Shown here in pieces: positions 1-10,510 of a stretch of 64,000 nt of DNA (position 1 is its first letter; each line of letters begins with the position of its first letter). The DNA comes from Chaetoderma sp. LZ-2023a (Eukaryota > Mollusca > Caudofoveata > Chaetodermatida > Chaetodermatidae), in NCBI GenBank assembly GCA_034401795.1, contig CM067374.1, positions 131,947,262-132,011,261 of the forward strand, in the 5' to 3' direction. The position numbers and the translations under genes are program-made. The notes under the pieces are model-generated. The model saw only the letters and a program-made list of their open reading frames with translations. It was not told the DNA's origin and did not search any database.

Positions 1-30
1 ATTCGTTGGCTGTTTTTTTTACTTTTACCA

Positions 31-172
31 TGGGAACGACTGGCTTTGTAATCGAGCCAGTCATTCCAGTGATAAAATTTCAAATATATTTGTTTCTTGT
101 CCTTCAAATCGACATTCCTCCAGACCACTGTAGAGACCGATTTTTGTCTGGCATGACGATTAAAGGGTTAAA
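31..172 (+). repeat. Dispersed repeat family A, copy 1
   Basis: Shares a core 'GAGCCAGTCATT', then 'AGTG/GCGGTAAA' and a 'GGACATT/CGACATT' block ending near 'AAGGGTTAA', with 8948-9085 and 37165-37327. No coding potential is seen. Probably part of a non-autonomous element. Confidence 0.6.
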
Positions 173-253
173 ATAATATTTGTTATCATTATCCTGTAGT
201 ATGTCAGTATCTCTATTTCACAATGAAGCTACTGTGTGTTTTTGTAAATATGC

Positions 254-387
254 ATCTAATTTATCATGTTATTATTTCTAATAAATCTAGATTAATTTAT
301 CTGATTCATTTGTTTGTTACTAAGGTATATTTACCCATTTCACACTAAGATTAAGTATCATTTTTATACCCCACCAAGTATTTTGTG
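254..387 (+). repeat. Direct repeat left of the Tc1-like remnant
   Basis: This AT-rich stretch matches 1331-1462 in the same orientation: TTATCA.GTTATTATTT, then TTTGT.TGTT.CTAAG.TATATTTACC, then AAGATTAAG. Either a dispersed repeat was copied twice or an older element was split by an insertion. Confidence 0.55.
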
Positions 388-602
388 ATGGCGCCGCCGA
401 TGGGGCAGAGTGGTTTCTGGATGATAACTCTGGTTACTGTTTATCGGATCGCTTTGAAACTCTTCATAGGCTGTTTGGACTACTCTGGGGGAACAGAACT
501 ATCGAAATTGAGGAATCCAGTTTATGGATCAATCACATGACGTCATAATCAACTATGTCACATATAGCTTGACGTCACAATCCAGTGTCATAATCAATTC
601 TC

Positions 603-906
603 TTCATTGATGACAATGCACGTCAACACCGGGGAAGAGTCGGTAATGAGTTTTTGACTACCCATGGAATTGAGAGAATTTTGTGAACTAACTCTCCAGA
701 TCTCAATTCCATAGAGCATTTGTGAGATCAGTTGAAGCGAGCTGTTTATAGTAGAGTGAGCGATGGCACTGCTTGGTGGCATGCATCATGTGTTACAAGA
801 GGAGTGGGTGCCTATCCCGCAACATCGCATCACTCGACTCATCAACACTATGAGAGCTCGGTGTCGTAATGTGTTACAGCGAAATGCTGGATACACATGT
901 TATTAA
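603..906 (+). pseudogene. Tc1-like transposase, C-terminal half, degenerate
   Basis: Reading from 603 gives the second-Asp motif of Tc1-family DDE transposases (FIDDNARQHRG), followed by HGIER and NSPDLNSIEHL*DQLKRAV, the block with the third acidic residue. The family enzyme binds terminal inverted repeats and cuts and pastes DNA at TA sites. Two in-frame TGA codons (684-686 and 723-725) sit where Trp is expected. A +1 frameshift near 787 moves the tail, EEWVPIPQHRITRLINTMRARC, into another frame ending at TAA 904-906. The N-terminal DNA-binding half and first Asp are missing, so the remnant is dead. Assignment rests on motif order. Confidence 0.85.
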
Positions 907-1330
907 CGCAGTTAATCTGTGATCAAATGACATACTGTATGTTTGTTATGATTTGACTGAACGCTCAATGAAATCTCTGTTTTGTGGTTACTAATTATGA
1001 CACGAATTGATAGCGAATAAAATTGTTTTTTGCAAATTTTGAAATGGGTCAGTTTTGCATTCAAGGCATGCTCATTAACACAGCGAAGGAACTTGCCGTG
1101 CATGAGGATTTCCATGCATGGGGAGCCGAGTAAAAAATGGGTCCAGATCGGATCAAAATCGGAATCTATGGATATCTTGTAAACTGCTGGTTCAATTTGA
1201 TTTACAGTTTAACACTTAGGATTCTACAACTTTTGCCATGGTCTGAAAAAATCCAAAATCCCAAAAAATCTGGAAAATCTGAAACCTTTATGTGACAAAA
1301 AATGGGAGGGCGAGGGTCTGCAATCTGATT
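907..1330. other. Non-coding stretch after the Tc1-like remnant
   Basis: Low-complexity AT-rich DNA that probably includes the 3' non-coding end of the Tc1-like element. I could not identify a terminal inverted repeat or a gene. Confidence 0.4.
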
Positions 1331-1462
1331 TCTCTCGTTTATCAGGTTATTATTTTTAATAATTTTTCTGATCTATTTGTCTGTTCCTAAGATATATTTA
1401 CCAATAGCAGCCATGCATACCAAGATTAAGCACTATTTTACCACTTTATTATGCTAAATATT
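1331..1462 (+). repeat. Direct repeat right of the Tc1-like remnant
   Basis: Partner of 254-387, diverged by substitutions and small indels. Confidence 0.55.
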
Positions 1463-1621
1463 TTGAAATTAAAATGATGAAAACAAAACGTTCCATAGTT
1501 ATTGGGGAAAATTAGAATTTTCACAAATACAGTGAGTGCCTTGGTTAATCTGTATGTTTGTCTGTGGTTAAGTTCTTGGTAATGGTTTAGGCTCTGCATA
1601 TATTGTCTTATATCAGTTAAT

Positions 1622-1684
1622 CTTATTGAAACTAAATTCGAACACATGGTTACCTTATTGAAACCAAATTTGGACACATGGTTA
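1622..1684 (+). repeat. Tandem 31-bp duplication
   Basis: Two head-to-tail copies of a unit beginning CTTATTGAAAC and ending ACACATGGTTAC. A third, looser copy lies near 1830-1862. The following 'GTCACAGGGTCAATGTCATCGTGACC' type segment is an imperfect palindrome (described in parts: GGTCAATG and CGTGACC). Confidence 0.6.
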
Positions 1685-2365
1685 CCCAAAGGTAGTGCAA
1701 TGAAAGTGAGGTCACAGGGTCAATGTCATCGTGACCTTGAGCAATATTCAAGTTTTTCAAGTTAGGTTTTCTGTTAATTTTTCTGTAAATTAACTACTTT
1801 GCGTCTGTCTTTACCTCAGGATTTCTTCACCCTATTGCAACCAAATTTGGACACATGTTAATGCCTATATCAAGAGAATGCATAATATCTTGGTTTGTCA
1901 TAGCTTTATTCATGAATACTCATTATTCCCTTCCAAGACCCCCTGAAAGCTTGAGAATTTTACTGATCAGCTTAGCCTGGACGCAGAAGACCGGGCAGCC
2001 ATTTCTCACATTTGCCCATGATTGTTGCTTTTTGGAGGGGGTTGGTGGTGGTGGATTTAATGGACATGGTAAGGGATGTGGCCACAATAGGAATAGGGCC
2101 TAATATATTTATCACAATTGTTGAGGGTGACTGTTCCGCCGATTATATTAAAACGTATCAGAAGTCATTTTGAAAACAATTTGACTAAAAGTTACTTTTT
2201 AGCAAACGTTATAATACTCGTTAACATTTCAAGGTGGCTAAATATAGAACGGGTAGAATATTTTTGAAAGCTTTGACTCTCTCAGACATCTAAAGTTTCC
2301 AATCTCAGTTTTAAAGTGAGCTGATTTCTCTCTACCATTTAACACATGTTTACTTATGTTGATAA

Positions 2366-2955
2366 TATGCCTATATAATGGGAGGTACGGTAAATACGAA
2401 GATTGTTAACCATTTTGAAAATGATTTCGCTGATTCAGGTACAAATATCACTGACAATCGGGGATTATTTAAAACATACGTCCATCTAAATAATTTAAAT
2501 TATGTTCCAATTTTAATTTTTTAAACTCGTAATTAGTTTTTACTCAACAGTGGTTTGTTTGTTGACTACTTAGACACGGTATAGAGCAGCAACAGCAATG
2601 AATATTGCTGACTATTTTGAAAGGAATTTCGTTGAAATGAGGGGTCTACTTGACAAAATTTACTGTTAAGACGCCTGAAAATCGGGGATTATTTTTAAAA
2701 AAAGACCCTTCTATATATGTTCCAAATTTTATTTTAAAATCTCAAGTAATTTTGACACAACAGTGGTTTTAGACACGGCATATAGCAACAACAGTAATGG
2801 ATATTAACTGACTATTTTGAAAGGGATTTCGTTGAAATACTTAACCGATATGTCTGAAAATCGGTAATTATTTAAAACATGCACCCTTCTACATATGTTC
2901 CAAATTTTATTTTAAAATCTCGAGTAGTTTTTACGCAACAAGGGTTTGTTTGTAA
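2366..2955 (+). repeat. Three-copy tandem repeat, unit about 195 bp
   Basis: Three successive units share 'GACTATTTTGAAAGG.ATTTC', 'GAAAATCGG.GATTATTT', 'TATGTTCCAAATTTTATTTT' and 'CAACAGTGGTTT', starting near 2366, 2578 and 2775. The first copy is the most diverged. No ORF spans the array. Confidence 0.75.
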
Positions 2956-3179
2956 TACATAGAGCCGCTAGTCGCTCTTTTGCCATACTAACAGCAAAAC
3001 CTGCCTGGCTGAGCGCTAGACGTCGAGTGTAATAGTGGAGTATAGGGGCGCGTTCTCTAGTCAATACCTCTATGGGGTACCAAGTGAGACTGAAGAGTTA
3101 TCTTCTCTTGGATATAGACGAGAGTGGCGCCCTCTGTTTGTTTAACTAAATAGCTTCTTCGACTTTAGCCTATTTCATT

Positions 3180-3705
3180 TGGCGTAGTTGTCTGTTCTGT
3201 TTGCCATTGATGTCTGTTCTGTTTTTCATTATTGTCCGTTCTGTTTGTCGTAGTTGTCTGTTCTGTTTATCATTGATGTCTGTTCTGTTTGTCGTAGTTG
3301 TCAGTTCTGTTTGTCGTAGTTGTCTGTTGTGTTTGTCGTAGTTGTCTTTTCTGTTTATCGTAGTTGTCTGTTCTGTTTGTCATTGATGTCTGTTCTGTTT
3401 GTCATTGATGTCTGTTCTGTTTGTCGTAGTTGTCTGTTCCGTTTGTCATTGATGTCTGTTCTGTTTGTCGTAGTTGTCTGTTCTGTTGGTCGTAGTTGTC
3501 TGTTCTGTTTGACAATAATCTATTCTGTTTGCCAATAGCCTGTTCTGTTTGATATTAGTCTATTCTGTTTGACACATAAGTCTGTTCTGTTTGATAATAG
3601 CCTGTTCTGTTTAACAATATCTGTTCTGTTTGACAATAGCCTGTTCTGTTTGACACATTAGTCTGTTCTGTTTGGCATTAGTCTGTTCTGTTTGACGGCG
3701 TTGCC
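3180..3705 (+). repeat. Minisatellite, about 21-bp unit
   Basis: About two dozen units of TGTCTGTTCTGTTTG followed by a variable six bases (TCGTAG or TCATTGA, later ACAATA). The variants alternate irregularly, so the array is polymorphic internally. Apparent ORFs across it are repeat translations. Confidence 0.9.
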
Positions 3706-4574
3706 TGGATTGCTTGGTATTTCTTTCTGGTCCATTTGGAATTAGCCTGTTCCATTTGCGTTTTGTATTTTTGGCGGTGATGGCCTTCCATAGATACCCT
3801 TGGACAGATGTGGTAGTAAATGCCTCCGTTGAGCGTAGAGCCCTCGAGAACACGAATGAGGACAATGGTGCGCCACCCCTTCGCACGTTCAGAATTGTTT
3901 ATTCGATAATTGAGTTTCTGCGAAATTGTCACGGCGGAGTTAGTCACTGGCCCCCAAAATACGTACGTCAGTGAGTAAATATAGCTGACCTTGCTCTTAC
4001 GCGGTATGTGTAAAGGCCATATCTATCGTATAACGTACCCCGGGATTGTCCATTGAATTAATACACGTCTAGGCAAAGATAATGGATATAGCAAGATGGG
4101 AAATACCCGAGCGCTTTGCGACGCTATTGAAAAACAGCGCCATCATACGACTACGACGTGACTTTGACGTTATACCAGGTGCATTAACTCGTAACGGGAA
4201 TGACGCGGTAACGCAAACCCCCTTGACGCTGGAAACAAAGCCAAACAGGCGAGATAAATCAATAAATAAATAAATAAATTAAAAAAAAAATAGCCAAACA
4301 AGGTAAACAAACACACATGTAAATAATGTAATAGGTATGGCGCGCTGCAGTGAATTTAAAGGTGGAAAATCAAAAGATAAAACATGTAGGCTGATCATAG
4401 TTAAGGGGGCTCAGGCTCTGCGATCGGATGCACAAATTAAAACGTGGAAGAATGAAAATTGTGTGTTTTTTAGTTCCGGAAAGATAAGGAAAGGTTAGAA
4501 ATTCATGTTATAGTCCTACTATTTGCTACACCACGCTTATGCGTGCCTATAATTAGCCACCACATATGTATATA
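3706..4574. other. Unassigned intergenic DNA
   Basis: No family motif or convincing ORF was found. It contains a short (AAAT)n/A-run at about 4258-4290. Confidence 0.4.
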
Positions 4575-4634
4575 GGGGGGGGGGGGGGTGGGGTGGGGGG
4601 GGGGGGGGGGGGGGGGTGGGGGTGGGGGGGGGGC
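4575..4634 (+). repeat. G-homopolymer run
   Basis: Sixty bases that are almost all G, with a few T interruptions. It could form G-quadruplexes and is a likely place for sequencing length errors. Confidence 0.9.
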
Positions 4635-5111
4635 TGGTTGTAATGGGGCTGTACATCTTCAAATATCATTGAACATTAGCTTACGCATTGCGAATATAAT
4701 TGGTGTAGTCAAGAAGAGATTATCTAATTGTCAAGAAAAATGGGATACTGCAATTTTTGAACGACACTATTCTAAGCGCAGAATACATACGTACGATGGA
4801 GCGGGCACATGGGCGCACGCACGCATACGCGGGCATCCATTAAGTAATGCTAATACAGGGACTTATTTTGAGCACCTGTTATAGAAAAATAATATCAGGG
4901 CCGGCGTGCGCGCCACAGCAGCACGGCACTTTTTGAGCTAGCAAAACAAAATTTTTTTTGTATATTATATATCGCAACCAATTCCAGTTTCCAACTCTAT
5001 ACATTTATTAATTAAATATGATCTGCTAATTTCTTTTTTAAAATATTTATTGTATCATGTGTACAAAGGGATTGGACACAAGTTCTACGTTATAACACTG
5101 TAATTTCCGTC
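4635..5111. other. Unassigned intergenic DNA
   Basis: AT-rich sequence with no recognisable gene or repeat partner in the window. Confidence 0.35.
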
Positions 5112-5174
5112 CTCTCCCAACGAAGAGAGAGAGAGCTCTCCCAACAGAGAGAGAGAGAGAGAGAGAGCTCTCCC

Positions 5175-5225
<51 letters not shown>

Positions 5226-5273
5226 AGGGAGGGAGGGAGGGGAGGGAGGGAGGGAGGGAGGGAGGGAGGGAGG

Positions 5274-5323
<50 letters not shown>

Positions 5324-6021
5324 GGAGAGAGAGGGAGAGAGAGAGTGAGAGAGAGAGAGGGAGAGGAGAGAGGGAGAGAGAGAGAGAGTGAGAGAAGAGA
5401 GGAGGGAGAGAGAGAGGGAGGGAGAGAGAGAGAGAGAGAGAGGGAAGGAGGGGAGGGGAGGAGTGGGAGGGGGGAGGGAGGGAGGGAGGGAGGAGCGAGG
5501 GAGGAGGGGGAGGAGAGAGAGAAAGGAGAGAGAGGGAGAGAGAGAGAGAGAGAGAGACAGAGGAGAGAGAGAGAGAGGAGAGAGAGAGAAGAGAGAGAGA
5601 AGAGAGAGAGAAGAGAGAGAGAGGAGGAGAGAGAGGAGAGAGAGAGGAGAGAGAGAGGAGGAGAGAGAGAGGAGAGAGAGGGGAGAGAGAGAGAGGAGAG
5701 AGAGAGAGAGAGGGAAGGAGGGAGTGAGGAGGGTGGGAGGGGGGGGGAGGGGGGGGGGAGGGAGGAGCGAGGGAGGGATTGGGGAGAGAGAGAGAGAGGG
5801 AAGAGAGGAGGAGAGAGAGGGGAGAGAGAGAGAGGAGAGAGAGAGAGAGAGGAGAGAGAGAGGAAGAGAGAGAGGAAGAGAGAGAGCAGAGAGAGAAGAG
5901 AGGGGGAGAGAAGAGAGAGAGGACGAGAGAGAGGAGAGAGAGAGAGAGAGAGAGAGGAGAGGGAGAGAGGAGAGAGAGAGAGGAGGAGAGAGAGAGAGAG
6001 AGTGAGAGAGAGAGAGAGAGC
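5112..6021 (+). repeat. Purine tract, (GA)n/(GGA)n/(GGGA)n
   Basis: About 0.9 kb of nearly uninterrupted purine on the plus strand. The left edge contains a small minisatellite with the pyrimidine interruption GAGCTCTCCCAACAG. GA, GGA and GGGA blocks succeed each other and pieces recur, implying internal duplication. The long Ser/Leu/Pro or Arg/Glu reading frames here are translations of the repeat, not genes. Confidence 0.95.
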
Positions 6022-6379
6022 GATTACTCCTTGACATAACATTAATAATTACATTATACACTATTTTAGACAAAAAAAATCAATCACTGAAAGTGAAATC
6101 CTGACATTACATCTCCCCTTTCAAATAGTCATTAAGAAAAGAGTTGCAAGTGCAGGGTAAAAAATTGTCAACTTCATAGCATCATAGACATTATCCACAT
6201 ATAACAGCGCAATTCTCATTGAAGCAAGAAAAAATAAATAAATAAAAAATGAAAATTAATAATTCTGGCAGATAAGCACCTGCTAATCATTATCAGCTAA
6301 TACAGAACCAACCGCCCTATTTCGAATACATTACTTGACCATATCATAATTAATCAATATTAGGCGTGTCAAAGATAGT
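6022..6379. other. Unassigned AT-rich DNA
   Basis: Nothing recognisable beyond short A/T runs. Confidence 0.35.
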
Positions 6380-6491
6380 GGCGTTCTTGCACGTTTTTGT
6401 AGCGGTCATACCCCAGTACATATGACCATATCATCCTGCATACCCAAAACGGAAATCATACAAGCGCCATATATGGGATTATGCTGAATGG

Positions 6492-8088
6492 GTGAAATTT
6501 AGAAACTACATATCTAATGCTCCGTGGAGTACCCTTTCCGACGAGCATGACGTCGATAGCTGGTGCCAAACCATTACTACAAATATACTAATGCAGCCAA
6601 TGCTAGCATACCAAACAAATCAGTCACCATCCACCCCAGATGATAAAGCCTGGATGTCTAGCAAAATTAGACACGAGATGAGAATTAGAGAAAAACTGTA
6701 TAAGAAAGCAAGGGAAACCAAACAAGAACAGGACCTTGCACACTTTAAGAAACAAAGAAATTCGGTCAACACCTTAGTTCGGACAGCCAAACAAGAATTC
6801 AAAATCAAACTGGCAGAAAAAAATTAAAAATGGACGCACAGGTTCCAAATTGCGGTGGAAGTTGAGCAAGTCCTTTTTGTTTGATACTAACTCCAATTTT
6901 GGCGATATACCCCTCTTAAAACGTGGTGACGGCTCATTTACCTATGACTTTATTGAAAAGGCTAATCTTTTAAAATCACTATTTTTCAAGTATTGCCACA
7001 ATTGATGAGTCAAATGTGGAAATACCCCCCCCCCCCCCCCCGCCCCCCCCCCCCCCTTTATCCCTATATACAGAACACTTTTTAAATATGATCACAATAA
7101 CGACTCAAGACGTTCTAGATTATACTTTCTAAGCTGGATACCTCAAAAGCTGTCGGTCCCGACAGACTAAGTCCTAAACTATCAGTCATGAGTAAAGAAA
7201 TTCTAGCTCCGATTCTAGCACGTTTCTTTAATTACTCACTCATAAATTCAAAATTTCCCACCTCCTGGAAATATTTCCATTGTAACTCCAATTTTTAAAA
7301 AAGGGGGAAAGCCATTGGGCAAACACATGGCTAGTCGAATTTAATGCTTCCAAAACAACGTCTCTATTTATTTCTCTACGCAGAGATCCTACCGTTTTTT
7401 CAATGAATTTCAAAAATTCTGAAATAGTTCCATCCACCCATCATAAACAACTTGGTATCATGTTCAACAATAACGGTCATTGGCACAACCATGTGGAAAG
7501 TATAATAGCAAATCCCCAGCTCAAGCTTTCATTACTCAAAGGACTAAAATATATCTTAGACCGCGAATGCCTCGAAATCATGTATAAGAGCTTTATTAGG
7601 CCATCGCTGGAATATCTTGTTAACAGACTAGAAGACGTACAAAAGGATGCTCTTAGGACAATTAGCGGAGTGACACGTAGTGCCCACATCGAAGATTTGT
7701 ATATAGAAACTGGCATAGAAACACTTTCCCACGACAAGAAATTCACAGATTATTCATGTTTTACAAAATTGTCAATGGGATGACGAGCGAGGCCTTGACT
7801 GATTATCTCCCTCCACTGATATTGTCACGTAATCCCTACAATATCCAATGCTCGAATTCTTTCACCCCAGTTAGATGTCGAACGGATCTCTATCGCGAGT
7901 CGTTTTTCCCAGCAACAGTACGTGCCTGGAACACCCTTCCAGCCCCTGTCACTATGTCTAATACCCTACCGGAATTCAAGACCAAACTAAGAGCAATGCC
8001 CCGTATTCCCAGTCCCCCTCCGTGGTATTACGTCGGCTCAAGGGTGGCTAATATTGTATTTCTACCGCCATTGTCAATGTACAAATAA
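6492..8088 (+). pseudogene. LINE ORF2 remnant (linker, RT thumb, tail)
   Basis: 6492-6827 encodes a charged linker (MRIREKLYKKARETKQ, FKKQRNSVNTLVRTAK) usual between the endonuclease and RT of such LINEs. 6880-6990 reads FGDIPLLKRGDGSFTYDF, and 7149-7260 reads KAVGPDRLSPKL and NSKFPTSWK, the RT entry motifs. At about 7310 the sequence jumps from the IFKKG-type motif to FNASKTTSLF, skipping the blocks that hold YxDD. 7403-7783 is the thumb (LGIMFNNNGHW, IEDLYIETGIETL) and 7756-8088 is the tail (FFPATVRAWNTLPAPV). Several frameshifts separate these blocks, so no active enzyme is possible. Confidence 0.8.
7027..7057 (+). repeat. C-homopolymer run inside the LINE remnant
   Basis: About 31 bases, all C except one G. 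It interrupts the linker-to-RT coding region and may hide a length error. Confidence 0.9.
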
Positions 8089-8322
8089 TCCTCATATGCC
8101 GTTGTCACGGCCTGAGTGTAATAAAGAAAATAGGAAAAAATACGTTAAAAAGGGGAAACACCGTAACCTTCCCATCTATCCCTGTATAGCGACTCTGGGT
8201 GTAACATAAATACAATACAATACTATACTATTCTTTGCACCTGATCAAACGTGATAACGGTGATAGACAAGGTTGTATAAATAATAGCGGAATTCTGTTA
8301 ACGACAAGGCACTCCCAATTCC

Positions 8323-8330
8323 TATATAAA
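8323..8330 (+). promoter_or_regulatory. Candidate TATA box
   Basis: TATATAAA occurs 126 bases before the ATG of a signal-peptide-like exon (8456), just downstream of the LINE tail. The spacing would allow a start site near 8353-8360 and a ~100-base 5' UTR. TATA-like strings are common in AT-rich DNA, so this is suggestive only. Confidence 0.3.
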
Positions 8331-8455
8331 GTTTGTTCGGTGTGTGCTAGGGACAACTACATAGTTTTATTCCAAAGAGAATCTATTTAATTCAAAGTGG
8401 AATTGAATAATCTCCAAGTTTTATACACATTACAGAGGCTTGGTTAGCATTAATA

Positions 8456-8516
8456 TGGGTGTCTTTTTGAATGCCGTCACGTGGTTTGTAGCTGTTTCCC
8501 TGTTACATAATAATGG
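8456..8516 (+). CDS. Candidate first coding exon with signal peptide
   Basis: Sixty-one bases from ATG encode MGVFLNAVTWFVAVSLLHNN plus one base. The hydrophobic core (VTWFVAVSLL) is what a secretory signal peptide needs. The exon ends at G|GTAAGTATT, a near-consensus splice donor, giving a phase-1 intron, common after signal-peptide exons of small secreted or GPI-anchored proteins. A TATA box lies 126 bases upstream. No second exon could be proven, and the following 1.2 kb contains dispersed repeats. It may be the start of a host gene running through the repeats to the right, or chance. Product unknown. Confidence 0.33.
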
Positions 8517-8604
8517 TAAGTATTCTGCGTTTGGAATCTTCTGATACCTGCTAGCTTATTTTATTACAGGTTAGTCCCCCATGTCTTTGATGAATGTTAG
8601 GCAT

Positions 8605-8680
8605 GGGCAGCAACAGCTCCCTGTCAAATTAGTTTCAAAATATTCAGCGGCTTACCTGTATAGCTTTCTGGAAATTGACA
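8605..8680 (+). repeat. Foldback family B, right half
   Basis: Carries GCAGCAACAGCTCCC, GTCAAATTAGTTTCAAAA and TATTCAGCGGCTTACCTGTA, the right arm of the family best seen whole at 9840-9965 and 20341-20460. Confidence 0.65.
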
Positions 8681-8947
8681 TTCGGTGCAAGGATCGATTG
8701 ATCCGTAATCCGAAAACAGAACATTATTTTTACGATTTTTCAAGAAAATTTAAATTTTAGTTAAAGTGAATGACCATTTGATGGCCATGAGCAAACTGTT
8801 CTTGTAAATTTACCATTAGAATTTGGGAAAATGTTTAAGAGTATTTTTGGCCAGCTTGCCGATTAAAGGCGCGATGGTCAGGAATATCTAAATCTTTGTG
8901 CTTAGCCAGTGCTCATTTGTGGGCCCAAGAGAAGAATATTTTTGAAG

Positions 8948-9085
8948 AATTACCTTTAGAATGACTGTTTTGGTTGGTTACAGAGCCAGTCATTTCAGTG
9001 GTAAATTTAAAAAAAGCTCTTCTGTTGGCCAGCAAATGGACACGCCTCAAGACGATTGCAAAAGCCGGCTTGTCCAATTATGGTT
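8948..9085 (+). repeat. Dispersed repeat family A, copy 2
   Basis: Contains GAGCCAGTCATTTCAGTGG, then GGCCAGCAAATGGACACG and CAAGA, matching 31-172 and, more closely in its second half, 37165-37327. Confidence 0.6.
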
Positions 9086-9334
9086 TTCCTCTTCTTCTTT
9101 TCGTTCGCTGACCATACCTCCAGTCCTGTAAGTGACTATCGACATGATCATAAGCGTTAAGTGCGCTCCTGGAACCTCCGTCTTCAGCACTCGAGGTTTC
9201 TGCCAGGGTTACCTCACCCTTACCTCCTTTAGTTGCCTCTTACGACATGCAGAGGATACGGAAGGTGTATTCTAAGCCCCACCTACAGGGCAGATTATGG
9301 TTTTGATACATTTACAATTTTAAAAACTTTACGT

Positions 9335-9440
9335 TGTATATTTTCAAACCAATTCGACTCGGAGCTGTTGCTGTATATTACAGAAAGAGCTCCCGGTCAA
9401 ATTAGTTTCACAATATTCAACAGATTACCTGTATATATTA
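9335..9440 (+). repeat. Foldback family B, full copy
   Basis: The left arm (TATTTTCAAACCAATTCGAC, GGAGCTGTTGCTG) and right arm (GAGCTCCCGGTCAAATTAG, ACAATATTCAACAG) are inverted relative to each other around a short centre. Confidence 0.65.
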
Positions 9441-9789
9441 TCTTGATGAAAATTCAGGTTTCAACGTTTCAAATGAATTTCAACACGCATACGAAGTGGG
9501 CGGAGTTTAGCTAGAAATGGGCGGGGCAATAAACGGAACACTTTCAGACATTTAGATAAAGCAAAATACTATAGAAGTGTCATCGCAAAACGTGACTTTA
9601 TATTAACGGGAGGCTAATCTCATTTCAAATGTTGTATTGCACCGATAGATTATGGTTAATAGATTCCATATCATTCATTTCCGGTCACATCCCCGTCGCT
9701 GTATCACACTTATCTGCTTTGTAATATCAGGTAAATATTGAAATATATTGAAATATTGAACAATGTTCGCTACCATTTTGTCTCCTCAG

Positions 9790-9821
9790 GTGATAGTGTG
9801 TGGTGTCATGTATGTGCCAAG
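9790..9821 (+). CDS. Possible second exon (very tentative)
   Basis: A pyrimidine-rich acceptor (TTTTGTCTCCTCAG) precedes 32 bases that complete the phase-1 codon from 8516 and read GDSVWCHVCAK before a weaker donor, GTATTG. Without that donor the frame stays open through the adjacent foldback repeat to a stop near 9936. The Cys spacing recalls small secreted Cys-rich domains but is too short to assign. Only phase compatibility and the acceptor support it. Confidence 0.12.
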
Positions 9822-9839
9822 GTATTGCATTCTTTATTA

Positions 9840-9965
9840 TGTAATACTTATCCTGTTGCATATTTTGAAACTAATTTGACTGAAAGTTGTTGCTGCCTAT
9901 GGCAGCAATACCATCCAGTCAAACTGGTTTCAGAATAGGCAACAGCTTACTTGTATGATTGCTTT
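9840..9965 (+). repeat. Foldback family B, full copy
   Basis: Left arm CATATTTTGAAACTAATTTG, then GTTGTTGCTGCC. Right arm GGCAGCAATACC, then CAGTCAAACTGG and GCAACAGCTTACTTGTA. The centre, TGCCTATGGCA, is itself palindromic. Confidence 0.75.
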
Positions 9966-10197
9966 CATATAACATTGCCAAACTATAGCTGGCACCTCAA
10001 TTACTGAGTGTAGATACCGAGGCAGACACTCTAGAATTTGTCTGATTGAAAAGTAAATCATGACAGCCATCAGAGGCTGTATACATGTATCAATTCAATT
10101 CCATTCAATGTATTTACACCCAGGCCACAATGTGGCATATGGGGTCCATTAGTACATACATTTACACGGTCAATGGCGATTACATGGAATGTTGATA

Positions 10198-10235
10198 ATT
10201 ATTATTATTATAATAAAATTATTATTATTATATTA

Positions 10236-10281
<46 letters not shown>

Positions 10282-10286
10282 AACAT

Positions 10287-10334
<48 letters not shown>

Positions 10335-10343
10335 TTATTATTT
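10198..10343 (+). repeat. (ATT)n microsatellite
   Basis: ATT/TTA trinucleotides with short interruptions (ACAACATGT near 10280). Confidence 0.95.
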
Positions 10344-10383
10344 AAACATAATATAAGTACCTAAGCAGTAGAGGTAACAGTAG

Positions 10384-10437
10384 TAGTTGCAGCTGCTGCT
10401 GCTGCTATTGTCATCATGGTCGTCGTCGTCGTCGTCG

Positions 10438-10478
<41 letters not shown>

Positions 10479-10510
10479 GTCGTAATCGTCGTTTTCGTCG
10501 TCGTCCGCCA
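10384..10510 (+). repeat. GCT then CGT trinucleotide array
   Basis: A short CTG/GCT block is followed by (CGT)n with a few CAT units to about 10503. The poly-Asp reading on the minus strand is repeat translation. Confidence 0.9.

Larger units (their letters stand above)
6380..8225 (+). mobile_element. Jockey/CR1-type LINE, 5'-truncated, RT core deleted
   Basis: A non-LTR retrotransposon remnant carrying the endonuclease-RT linker, the start of RT, the RT thumb and the C-terminal tail. It ends in an A-rich tail with ATACA/ACAATA repeats near 8205-8225, typical of CR1/L2-type tails. The endonuclease domain and the catalytic RT palm are missing. Confidence 0.75.

Noticed and set aside
4082..4273. 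63-codon ATG-started ORF
   Set aside because: Short, no domain, ends in an A/T-rich simple repeat; could be chance.
5047..6073. Long Ser/Leu/Pro-rich and Arg/Glu-rich reading frames up to 331 codons
   Set aside because: They translate the (GA)n/(GGA)n tract in every frame; there is no start context, domain or codon bias.
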